Part shown: positions 36,975 to 44,767 of the stretch, piece by piece | Layout: each line of letters begins with the position of its first letter | Position numbering within the stretch: the stretch's first letter is position 1 | Assembly: GCA_029624815.1 (NCBI GenBank) | Contig: JARSSH010000063.1 | Location: 1 to 48,830 of the forward strand | Source of the DNA: Candidatus Competibacter sp. | GTDB lineage: Bacteria > Pseudomonadota > Gammaproteobacteria > Competibacterales > Competibacteraceae | Reading direction: 5' to 3' | DNA: 48,830 nt | The notes under the pieces: generated by a model | What the model saw: only the letters and a program-made list of their open reading frames with translations | The model's database searches: none | What the model was told of the DNA's origin: nothing | Program-made: the position numbers and the translations under genes

Positions 36975-37727
36975 ATGCAAATTGCCCGTATCGACGATGA
37001 GATCCTCACTGCCGACGATTTCGTTAAAATTCTCAAACTCGACAATCGCTTCAATACGCTGATCGAGCAGATTCTGATCGACAAACTGACGGTGCGGGCG
37101 GCGAAACAAAGTGGTATTACCGTGACCCCGGCCGAAATTCAGGAGCGGGTCGACCAATTCCGCCGGGTGGAAGGACTGCACCGGGCGCAGGATACCCATG
37201 CGTTTCTGGAAGCGCTGGGGGTGACTCTGGACGAATTCGAAAACCACATGACCGAGATCCTGTATCGGGAAAAGATGCGGGCGCAAATAACCCGCCAGGA
37301 ACAGATCGACGACTACTTCCGCCTGCATTCCCCGAAGTTCGACAGTGTCGAGATCAACCACATCACCGTGGACTCCGAAGGCAAGGCCCGCGAACTGCTT
37401 GCCCTGTTGGAGGATGAACCGATGCTGTTCGCCGAATTGGCGCGCGAACATTCCATGGATCTGGACAGCAAATTCAAGGGGGGGTACATGGGCAAGGTGC
37501 TGCGGGGGGCGTTGCCCAACGAGGTGGAAGCCAAGATCTTCAACGCCGCGGAGGGGGAACTGCTGGGCCCCTTCGCCTCCGACGACGAATTGATCTTCGA
37601 GATCTTTCAGATCAAGGCCAAACATGTCGCCCGACTCGACGAAGCCACCACCCGCGACGTCGCCAAGATGATCCGTAACGACTGGCTCGCGGCGCGGGCC
37701 CAGGAACATCGTCTGGAAGTCATCTAA
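36975..37727 (+). CDS. PpiC/SurA-like peptidyl-prolyl isomerase without signal peptide
   Basis: A 250-residue protein with an N-terminal helical SurA_N-like region and a parvulin domain (about 119-215: EINHITVDSEGKARELL, FAELAREHSMD, GGYMGKVLRGALP, AEGELLGPFASDDELIFEIFQI). No signal peptide or membrane helix is present, so it should act in the cytoplasm. Genes of this type accompany C39/ABC peptide exporters in cyanobacteria, where they may present or maturate the precursors. It lies 70 bp after hlyD and 32 bp before the exporter gene. GGAG lies 8-10 bp before the ATG. Confidence 0.85.
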   Translation: MQIARIDDEILTADDFVKILKLDNRFNTLIEQILIDKLTVRAAKQSGITVTPAEIQERVDQFRRVEGLHRAQDTHAFLEALGVTLDEFENHMTEILYREKMRAQITRQEQIDDYFRLHSPKFDSVEINHITVDSEGKARELLALLEDEPMLFAELAREHSMDLDSKFKGGYMGKVLRGALPNEVEAKIFNAAEGELLGPFASDDELIFEIFQIKAKHVARLDEATTRDVAKMIRNDWLAARAQEHRLEVI

Positions 37728-37759
37728 TCGTCCATCCTCGCGGCCATGGAGATTGTCCG

Positions 37760-40700
37760 GTGAGTTCCGAAATTCTGCTCGAAACCCTGGCCGGCATCGA
37801 ATTGCTGGCTCCCATCGGCCGCGGCGACCTGGAACACCTGGCCGCGCGGGCTGAAATCCAGACCTACGACCTCGGCGATACGATTTTCACGGCCGGGGAA
37901 CCGGGGTTGGGCCTGTATATCGTCAAATCCGGCATGGTGCGCCTGCTGACCACGGAAGGCGGCAAGGACATCAGCATCGGGATCCGTCGCGCCGGCGAGT
38001 TGCTGGCCGAAACCGCCGCGCTGCGCGACTACCGCTTCGAATTCACCGCTCGCGCTTCCGGCAAGACCGAGTTGGTGTTCGTTCCCCGCGATGTCATCGC
38101 TTCGACGCTGGCCCGTCATCCGGTGGTCGGTGGTCTGCTGGCCCGTCAGGCCAGCATCAATGCCGCCGGCGGTTTCATCAGCCAGTTGTTCCAGTTGCGC
38201 GGCAAGGTCGATAAGGACGAACTCGTCCAACTGGTCGACAGCATCGGCATCAAGAAGGTGGCGGCCGGGGATGTCGTTCTGCAACAAGACAGTCTTGAAG
38301 ACCGTCGGCTTTATGTGGTGCGCCGGGGCGCGGTGCGCGGGACGCGGGTGGAGAACGGCGTCGAGTTATCCTTGGCGGTGTTGGGTCACGGGGAAATGTT
38401 CGGCGAAAACACCTGCCTGCTGGACGTGGCGCAGCCGCTGACCGTGCGGGCCGCCAGCGACGCGGTGCTGCTGGTGATTCCGCAGCAAACCGTGCGCGCC
38501 ATCCTGGAGCGCAATCCCCCACTCAAGGAGACGCTGCGAACCCGCATCCAGTTCACCGAGCACGAACTGGAGCGCCAGAAGCAATTGGCCGAGCGGCGCG
38601 GCCGGCCGCTCAGCCTGGATTTGCGCTCCAAGCCCGGCATCGGCGAGCGGGTGCTCAAACGGTTTCCGCTGGTCGAGCAGGCCGAGGAAATGGACTGCGG
38701 CGCGGCCTGCCTGGCGATGATCTGCAAGCACTACCGGATCGGTGCGACCCTGGGCAAGCTGCGCGAAATGGCTAACGTCACCACCGAAGGCGCCACCCTG
38801 GACAGCTTGGCGCAAGTGGGCGAATCGCTGGGGTTCACCACCCATGGCTTGCAGTGTACCTACCAGACCCTGCTGGGCTTCGAGCTACCGTTCATCGCCC
38901 ACTGGGAAGGGTATCATTACATCGTGGTCTACGGCGTTTCCAAGAACCAGGTCTGGGTGGCGGACCCGGGACTCGGTTTTCGCAAGCTGAGCGTCGCCGA
39001 ATTCGAGAAGGGTTGGACTGGCACTTGTCTGTTGTTCACCCCCCGCGCCGATCTGGCGCAAATCGAGGCCACCCGTTCCCCCTGGATGCGGTTCGTGCGG
39101 CTGCTGCGCCCTCACAAACCGGTGCTCGGCTATTTGATCCTGGCGACGCTGGTGATCCAGGTACTCGGTATCGCCCCCCCGATCATTCTCCAAAATATCC
39201 TGGACCGCGTCGTCGTACACCAAAGTCACGAACTGCTGAATCTGCTGATCGTCGGTTTTATCCTGGTGCAGGTCTTCATGCAGTTGACGGCCTTGATGCG
39301 CACTTATCTGACCCATTTCATGGTGCGCAATCTCGATTTTTCGATGATGTCGCAGTTTTTTCAACATGCGCTGTCCCTGCCGATTTCCTTTTTCGCCAAG
39401 CGCCGCACCGGCGACATCTTCGCGCGGTTTCAGGAAAATCAGACCATCCGCCAGTTTCTGACCCAGTCCACCATCAGCACGATGCTGAATCTGCTGATGG
39501 TGTTCTTCTACTTTCTGGTGCTGTTCCTGTACAGCGTCCAGATGACCCTGGTTCTGCTGGCCCTGATCGTGCCGATGGTGGTGTTGACCGTGGCCATCAC
39601 CCCGCACATCAAGCAATACGCGCGGCGCGACTTCGAAGCGTCGACCGACGCCGAAGCGGTGTTGATGGAAACCCTGAACGGCGCCGAGACCATCAAGGCC
39701 ATGGGTATCGAGCGCGCCATCCGGCTGAAGTGGGAACAAAAATATGCCAAGGCATTGAATGTCAAATATAAGGCGCAGGGTTTCGAGGCCTTGATCGGTT
39801 TCGCCAGTCAGTTGTTGCACGCGCTGACCGTGACCTCGGTGCTATGGGTCGGCGCCAATCTGGTGCTCGGCCAGCAGCTCACCATCGGCCAGTTGATCGC
39901 CTTCAACATGTTGATGGGCAGTGTGATGGCGCCGCTCATGGGCCTGATCGGGATGTGGGACGAGCTGCACGAAGCCGGGGTGGCGATGGAGCGGCTCGGC
40001 GACGTGCTGGACATGGAGCCGGAACAGAAACCCGAGGATCAACCCTCGCGCATCCTGCTGCCCAGCCTGCGCGGCGATATCCGCCTGCAAGACGTGTATT
40101 TTCGCTACGGTGGCAAGGAGACTCCCTATGTTCTGGAAAACATCGGTTTCGAACTGAAGGCCGGGGAAACCGTCGCCCTCGTCGGCCACAGCGGCTCCGG
40201 CAAGACCACGCTGGCCAAGCTGCTGGTGGGCTTCTATCCGCCCAGCGAAGGCAAGATTTCCATCGATGGCTACAATCTGAACCTGATCGACAAGGACTAC
40301 TATCGCGCGCAGATCGGCTATGTGATGCAGAGCAATCTGCTGTTTTCCGGCACCGTCGCCGAGAACATCGCCTTGGGCGAGAGCAATCCCGACCGGCGCC
40401 GCATCGTCGAAGTGGCCCGCTTGGCCGACGCCCACGGTTTCATCAGCAAGCTGCCGCAAGGTTACGAACAGACCGTGGGCGAGCGGGGCGTCGGCTTGTC
40501 GGGTGGCCAAATCCAGCGACTCTGCATCGCTCGCTCCTTGTACCGGAACCCTCGGCTGTTGATCTTCGACGAAGCCACCTCGGCCCTCGACACGCAATCC
40601 GAGACCAACATCCTTCGGAACCTGTCGGGGGTTCTGGAAGGCCGCACCGCCCTGGTCATCGCCCATCGGCTCAGCACCATCATGAACGCCGACAAGATCC

Positions 40701-40810
40701 TGGTTCTGTATCAGGGGCGCATCGTCGAGGAAGGGACTCACCAAACACTGTTCGACCGCCAGGGCATGTACTATCAGTTGATCCACAAGCAGATCGCGGC
40801 GGCGGCATGA
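37760..40810 (+). CDS. Peptidase-containing ABC exporter with two cNMP-binding-like domains (C39-ABC)
   Basis: A 1016-residue exporter of the HetC-like type. In order: two cyclic-nucleotide-binding-like domains (about 12-125 and 145-262; the second has FGEN at 214-217), a C39 peptidase (about 303-428), a six-helix ABC membrane domain (about 450-735) and a nucleotide-binding domain. The peptidase is intact: Gln307, catalytic Cys313 (EEMDCGAACLAM), His386 (GYHYIVVYG) and Asp402 (VADPG). The NBD has Walker A GHSGSGKT (809-816), LSGGQ (913-917), Walker B LLIFDEAT (933-940) and switch His969. Start is GTG at 37760; an ATG at 37746 is closed by a stop after five codons. It should cleave double-glycine leaders and export the cores. 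In cNMP domain 2 the usual PR(S/T)A of the phosphate cassette reads PLTVRA, so ligand binding is uncertain. Confidence 0.95.
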   Translation: MSSEILLETLAGIELLAPIGRGDLEHLAARAEIQTYDLGDTIFTAGEPGLGLYIVKSGMVRLLTTEGGKDISIGIRRAGELLAETAALRDYRFEFTARASGKTELVFVPRDVIASTLARHPVVGGLLARQASINAAGGFISQLFQLRGKVDKDELVQLVDSIGIKKVAAGDVVLQQDSLEDRRLYVVRRGAVRGTRVENGVELSLAVLGHGEMFGENTCLLDVAQPLTVRAASDAVLLVIPQQTVRAILERNPPLKETLRTRIQFTEHELERQKQLAERRGRPLSLDLRSKPGIGERVLKRFPLVEQAEEMDCGAACLAMICKHYRIGATLGKLREMANVTTEGATLDSLAQVGESLGFTTHGLQCTYQTLLGFELPFIAHWEGYHYIVVYGVSKNQVWVADPGLGFRKLSVAEFEKGWTGTCLLFTPRADLAQIEATRSPWMRFVRLLRPHKPVLGYLILATLVIQVLGIAPPIILQNILDRVVVHQSHELLNLLIVGFILVQVFMQLTALMRTYLTHFMVRNLDFSMMSQFFQHALSLPISFFAKRRTGDIFARFQENQTIRQFLTQSTISTMLNLLMVFFYFLVLFLYSVQMTLVLLALIVPMVVLTVAITPHIKQYARRDFEASTDAEAVLMETLNGAETIKAMGIERAIRLKWEQKYAKALNVKYKAQGFEALIGFASQLLHALTVTSVLWVGANLVLGQQLTIGQLIAFNMLMGSVMAPLMGLIGMWDELHEAGVAMERLGDVLDMEPEQKPEDQPSRILLPSLRGDIRLQDVYFRYGGKETPYVLENIGFELKAGETVALVGHSGSGKTTLAKLLVGFYPPSEGKISIDGYNLNLIDKDYYRAQIGYVMQSNLLFSGTVAENIALGESNPDRRRIVEVARLADAHGFISKLPQGYEQTVGERGVGLSGGQIQRLCIARSLYRNPRLLIFDEATSALDTQSETNILRNLSGVLEGRTALVIAHRLSTIMNADKILVLYQGRIVEEGTHQTLFDRQGMYYQLIHKQIAAAA

Positions 40811-40851
40811 GACCGCCACGAGCTTGGCGATCCTGATTCCGGTCATCGACG

Positions 40852-42135
40852 ATGAGACCCTTCACCTTCGGCCAATCGACCACGCCCGGTTACGGCGAGC
40901 TGCTGGAAAAGATCGAAATCCTGCGCTCCACGCTGCGTTGGGCCACGCGGCTGGAACGCGAGGAGATCCGGCGCTTGCTGGGACAATGCAACGCACTCCG
41001 CGAGGACGTGATGAGCCTGTCGCGCCGGGAGCGCTTCGTCCAGTCCTCCGCCGCCCTGGAGGATTTGCGAGCGCCGCCACCCGAACAAGCGCCCACGGCG
41101 GAACAACGGCGCGCGGCGCTGCTGGAACGGGAATTTACCTTCGATGGGGTGTTCGGGGACAATCCCAAGCTGTTGGAAACCCTGGAAATCGCCGAAAAGG
41201 CCGCGCCCACCGATCTGCCGGTGCTGGTTCGCGGCGAGAGCGGTACCGGCAAGGAACTGCTGGCCAAGGTGGTGCATACCAACGGTCGGCGTAGTCAGGG
41301 GCCGTTCGTTTCCGTCAACTGCGGCGCCATACCGGAAAATCTGGTGGAATCGGAGTTGTTCGGTCATAAGAAAGGGGCATTTACCGGAGCGGCCAGCGAT
41401 CGCAAGGGCAAATTCGAAAGCGCCAATCTCGGCACGATTTTTCTGGACGAGATCGGCGAATTACCCTTGTCGGGCCAAGTCAAGCTGTTGCGGGTACTGC
41501 AATCCCAGGAAATCCAGCGGGTCGGTTCCGACAGCCCGATCAAAATCGACGCGCGCATCGTCGCCGCCACCAACCGCGACCTGTTGGCCATGGTGCAAGC
41601 GGGACAGTTCCGGGAGGATTTGTACTATCGGTTGAGCGTGATCGAAGTCACCGTGCCGCCGTTGCGGGAACGCCGGGACGAGATTCCGTTGCTGATCGAT
41701 TTTTTCTGCGACGCGGCGGCGGAAAGACTGGGCAGGAGTCCGCTCAGGCTAAGTCCACGGTTGCGGCAATTTTTGCTCGACTATGGGTTTCCGGGCAATA
41801 TCCGCGAATTACACAACTTGATTTTCCGCATGTCCTGTCTGGCCGGCGATACCGCCGATCTTCCTCACCTGCCGGACGCCCTGCGAAGCAACCCGCCCAG
41901 CATTCGCCCGGCGACGGATGCGCCGCTCGAATCCGAAGCGCCCCTGTCGCTGGGCGAGGTCAAGAAAACGGCCGGTGACGCAGCGGAAAAACGTTTTCTC
42001 GAACAAGGATTGCGGGAAGTAAACGGGCGGGCGGTGGAACTGGCACGCCGCCAGGGGATGAACCGTTCCCATTTGCAGACCTTGCTGAAAAAGCACGGTT
42101 TGAGCGCCAAGGCGTTTCGCCCCAAGAAGGCGTAA
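40852..42135 (+). CDS. Sigma-54-dependent transcriptional activator without receiver domain
   Basis: A 427-residue bacterial enhancer-binding protein. The first ~95 residues are helical and coiled-coil-like with no receiver, GAF or PAS domain recognised. The AAA+ domain has Walker A GESGTGKE (128-135), the sigma-54-contacting GAFTGA loop (175-180), Walker B TIFLDEIGE (195-203) and arginine-finger segments (REDLYYRLSV, PPLRERRDE). A Fis-type helix-turn-helix ends the protein (ELARRQGMNRSHLQTLLKKHGL). It is the last gene of the export operon, 41 bp after the exporter, and is the obvious activator of the two sigma-54 peptide promoters. How it is controlled is not evident. Confidence 0.93.
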   Translation: MRPFTFGQSTTPGYGELLEKIEILRSTLRWATRLEREEIRRLLGQCNALREDVMSLSRRERFVQSSAALEDLRAPPPEQAPTAEQRRAALLEREFTFDGVFGDNPKLLETLEIAEKAAPTDLPVLVRGESGTGKELLAKVVHTNGRRSQGPFVSVNCGAIPENLVESELFGHKKGAFTGAASDRKGKFESANLGTIFLDEIGELPLSGQVKLLRVLQSQEIQRVGSDSPIKIDARIVAATNRDLLAMVQAGQFREDLYYRLSVIEVTVPPLRERRDEIPLLIDFFCDAAAERLGRSPLRLSPRLRQFLLDYGFPGNIRELHNLIFRMSCLAGDTADLPHLPDALRSNPPSIRPATDAPLESEAPLSLGEVKKTAGDAAEKRFLEQGLREVNGRAVELARRQGMNRSHLQTLLKKHGLSAKAFRPKKA

Positions 42136-42173
42136 AAAAACCAGCGGAGATCCGCTGGTCTCCGCTGGTTTTT
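42134..42173. terminator. Bidirectional terminator between activator and peptide gene 2
   Basis: AACCAGCGGAG (42139-42149) pairs with CTCCGCTGGTT (42160-42170), flanked by an A-run and a T-run, so it works both ways between convergent genes. The 10-bp loop holds another CCGCTGGT, so a shorter alternative hairpin (42141-42148 with 42151-42158) can also form. Confidence 0.88.
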
Positions 42174-42188
42174 GCGAGGGTGCTGGCC

Positions 42189-42449
42189 TTAGCCGATCAC
42201 CACCGTCAACTGCTCGTAATGATCGACCTTGGTCTGGGTGCGCTGATACTTCTTGTGGAGCTTATCGACCTTGTACTTGATGAAGCCGATCTGCTTGAAG
42301 CCGCCGTTCTGGGTCCACTGGCTGACGAAGCTCCAGGAACCGCTGGTGGTGGTCGAACCGGTGTAGGTGTAGCCGCCGCTCAGTTTGGCCATGGCCTGAC
42401 GGTCGAGGGTCTTGCTCAGGTCCAGGTCTTGGATGGTGATGGTGCTCAT
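42189..42449 (-). CDS. Double-glycine leader peptide precursor, copy 2
   Basis: An 86-residue precursor identical to copy 1 except Ile for Leu at position 4. It has the same AKLSGG leader end, the same 60-residue core and the same AAGAGGA ribosome-binding site. Its own sigma-54 promoter lies at 42506-42521. It is convergent with the activator gene, from which the 42134-42173 terminator separates it, and divergent from ada. The perfect conservation of the core, with no synonymous change seen, indicates very recent duplication or gene conversion. Confidence 0.8.
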   Translation of the reverse strand: MSTITIQDLDLSKTLDRQAMAKLSGGYTYTGSTTTSGSWSFVSQWTQNGGFKQIGFIKYKVDKLHKKYQRTQTKVDHYEQLTVVIG

Positions 42450-42505
42450 GGTCGTGTCCTCTTCAAAGGGTTGGGAAAGTTTGTGTTGCTGTACGATCTG
42501 AATAA

Positions 42506-42521
42506 AGCAGAAGACATGCCA
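42506..42521 (-). promoter_or_regulatory. Sigma-54 (-24/-12) promoter of peptide gene 2
   Basis: The minus strand reads TGGCATGTCTTCTGCT, with GG and GC 10 bases apart. Compared with copy 1 two bases differ, both between the invariant GG and GC, so promoter function appears to be conserved. An imperfect dyad at 42595-42615 (GGCATCGCA, GCT, TGCAGTGCC; 7 of 9 positions paired) is centred about 84 bp upstream, the usual distance for an activator site. No equivalent dyad was seen at copy 1. Confidence 0.78.
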
Positions 42522-42798
42522 AATTTTATAATAGTGGGGCAATTTATTTTTATGCTTATGATTATCAATAAAATATCAATGCAATGTTCGGTTTGGCATC
42601 GCAGCTTGCAGTGCCTCTCTGGCCGAAAAATAGTTTTAAAAAATCAAACAAAAACAAAAATGGTTTTTATTTAACCAACCTATTGGCTGCGTGTCGAATC
42701 GATCACCCGAATTCGATCGCAACAATCGGATAGCGAGCGATATGGCGGGGTGGCTAGGATCGGTCTCGTTGATCAAGCGACGAGGCCAAGAGAAGACG

Positions 42799-43905
42799 AT
42801 GAAACAGGCAACCGAGCCCGTATTCGAAACCAACGATCAACGTTGGAACGCTTTGCTCCAACGCAATCGACAGGCTGACGGCGCGTTCTTCTACGCCGTG
42901 AAAACCACGGGCGTGTATTGCCGTCCACACTGTTCCGCCCGCCGGCCGAACCGACACAACGTCGAGTTCTTTCGCACTTGGGCCGATGCCGAACACGCCG
43001 GCTATCGAGCGTGCCGGCGCTGCCATCCACAACAGCTATCGCTTCCCTCTCCGGTACTCGAAACGATGGCGCGGGCATGTCGGATCATCGAGGAAGCCGA
43101 GGAATCGCTGCCTTTGGCGGCATTGGCCGCGACCATGGGTTTTAGTCCGTTCCACTTCCAGCGGCTCTTCAAGGAAACAGTCGGCGTTACCCCCAAGGCT
43201 TACGCCATGGCGCACAGGACACGACGATTTCAAGAGAGCCTGCGCGAAAAGCAGAGCGTTACCCAGGCCATGTACGAAGCGGGCTTCGGGTCCAGCAGCC
43301 GCTGCTACGAAAACGCCGCCGGTCATCTCGGCATGACGCCCGCCGAGTACGGCAAGGGTGGTGCGGGGCAGCGCATTCGCCATGCGATGGTGCGATGCGA
43401 TCTTGGCTGGATGTTGGTGGCGGCCACGGAGCGGGGCATCTGCGCCATCGAATTCGACGACGGTCCCGACCGGTTGCGGGAACGACTCGCCGCGCGCTTT
43501 CCCGCCGCCGAACTGCGAGGCAATGATTCCGAACTGACCGAGTGGATAGAAAGGGTGCTGGCCGCTCTCGACGAGCCGGGTTGCGCGCTCGATCTGCCGC
43601 TCGACATTCGAGGCACGGCGTTTCAGCGGCGCGTATGGCAGGCGCTGCAAGCGATTCCGGCCGGATCGACCGCCAGCTATGCCGAAATCGCCCGGACGAT
43701 CGGCAAGCCCGCGGCGGCGCGCGCCGTGGCCCGCGCCTGCGCTTCGAACCCAGTCGCCGTTCTCATCCCCTGCCATCGCATCGTGCGAGGCGATGGCGGC
43801 CTGGGCGGCTACCGCTGGGATCTTCGGCGCAAGCAAGCGCTGCTGGACCGCGAGGCCGCGCGGCGGGACGCTTCGACGGATTCCCGGCCGGAGACGGCTT
43901 CCTGA
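42799..43905 (+). CDS. ada: Ada bifunctional DNA repair protein and transcriptional activator
   Basis: A 368-residue Ada. The N-terminal domain has the four zinc-binding cysteines (C41, C45, C72, C75 in VYCRPHCSAR and ACRRCH); Cys41 accepts methyl groups from phosphotriesters in the family. An AraC-type helix-turn-helix region follows (FSPFHFQRLFKETVGVTPKAY). The C-terminal O6-methylguanine-DNA methyltransferase has active Cys325 (IPCHRIVRGDG). The start at 42799 gives MKQATEPVFE; earlier in-frame ATGs lie in the AT-rich control region. No Ada box was recognised upstream. It is followed after 28 bp by the enoyl-CoA hydratase-like gene. Confidence 0.94.
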   Translation: MKQATEPVFETNDQRWNALLQRNRQADGAFFYAVKTTGVYCRPHCSARRPNRHNVEFFRTWADAEHAGYRACRRCHPQQLSLPSPVLETMARACRIIEEAEESLPLAALAATMGFSPFHFQRLFKETVGVTPKAYAMAHRTRRFQESLREKQSVTQAMYEAGFGSSSRCYENAAGHLGMTPAEYGKGGAGQRIRHAMVRCDLGWMLVAATERGICAIEFDDGPDRLRERLAARFPAAELRGNDSELTEWIERVLAALDEPGCALDLPLDIRGTAFQRRVWQALQAIPAGSTASYAEIARTIGKPAAARAVARACASNPVAVLIPCHRIVRGDGGLGGYRWDLRRKQALLDREAARRDASTDSRPETAS

Positions 43906-43933
43906 TTTCCACCTTCATCCAGGAGAACACGGT

Positions 43934-44716
43934 ATGAACGATGTCGTTCTGACGACGAGGCACGACGCCATCGCCCAACTGACCCTGAACCGGCCGAAGT
44001 CCTATAACGCCTTGAATATCGAGACCGCGCAAGCGCTGACCCGAGCCTTGCTGGATCTCGGAGCCGACCCGACGATTCACGGCGTCGTCATCACCGGCGA
44101 CGGCGCGGCCTTTTCGGCGGGCGGCGACATCAAGTTCGTGCTGGCCCATCCGCACGGGCCGGCGGCGGCGTTCCATGAACTGGCCACCCATGTCCACGTC
44201 TGCGTGACCGAAATCCGCCGGCTGCGCAAGCCGGTGATCGCCGCCCTCAACGGGGTGGCGGCCGGCGGCGGTTTTTCCCTGGCGCTGGCCTGCGATTTCC
44301 GAATCATGGCGGAATCGGCGCGGCTCAAACAGGGCTTCACCAGCAATGCGCTGTGCATCGACGCCGGCGGCACCTTCACCCTGCCGCGACTGGTGGGGCT
44401 GGCCCGCGCCTTGGAAATCGCCGCTTTCGACGAGCCGATCGCCGCCGAACAGGCCCTGGCCTGGGGATTGGTCACCCGAGTGGTTCCAGACTCGCAACTG
44501 CTGGATGTCGCGCTGGACATGGCGCGAACCCTTGCCCAGAAGTCCCTGCACACCTTCGGCCACGTTAAGACCCTGTTGACCGATGCCTTCGATACTTCTT
44601 GGGAGTCGCAACTGGAGCGCGAACGGCGTGGACTGGCCGCCTGCGCCGGCCACGCCGATGGGCTGGAAGGGTTGCACGCCTTCGTGGAGAAACGCCCGCC
44701 GCGCTACAACCGTTGA
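43934..44716 (+). CDS. Enoyl-CoA hydratase/isomerase family protein
   Basis: A 260-residue crotonase-fold protein. The oxyanion-hole segments are visible as GDGAAFSAGGDIKF and ALNGVAAGGGFSLALACDFRIM. In the second active-site region, CIDAGGTFTLPRLVG, the position of the usual hydratase Glu is not Glu but Asp/Gly, so the reaction may be isomerisation or another crotonase chemistry. AGGAGAACACGGT precedes the ATG. It probably shares a transcript with ada, although no functional link is evident. Confidence 0.85.
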   Translation: MNDVVLTTRHDAIAQLTLNRPKSYNALNIETAQALTRALLDLGADPTIHGVVITGDGAAFSAGGDIKFVLAHPHGPAAAFHELATHVHVCVTEIRRLRKPVIAALNGVAAGGGFSLALACDFRIMAESARLKQGFTSNALCIDAGGTFTLPRLVGLARALEIAAFDEPIAAEQALAWGLVTRVVPDSQLLDVALDMARTLAQKSLHTFGHVKTLLTDAFDTSWESQLERERRGLAACAGHADGLEGLHAFVEKRPPRYNR

Positions 44717-44767
44717 CGGCGTGCTCTTGACCTTCAACCTCGCTACCGTCCCACGGATGCACTCGCC

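Larger units (their letters stand above)
42189..42522. repeat. 334-bp duplicated block, copy 2 (peptide gene plus promoter)
   Basis: Direct repeat of 30961-31294, about 11 kb apart, in the same orientation, bracketing the whole export operon. Homologous recombination between the two copies would delete the operon and leave one peptide gene. Confidence 0.92.

Noticed and set aside
40824-41294. Earlier start or separate small gene before the sigma-54 activator
   Set aside because: The frame differs from that of the activator and gives an Arg/Ala-rich shadow product; the ATG at 40852 yields the AAA+ protein.
42594-42609. Plus-strand TGGCATC...TTGC resembling a sigma-54 promoter toward ada
   Set aside because: The spacing between GG and GC is 11 bases instead of the strict 10; an activator-binding dyad is a better explanation for the symmetry.
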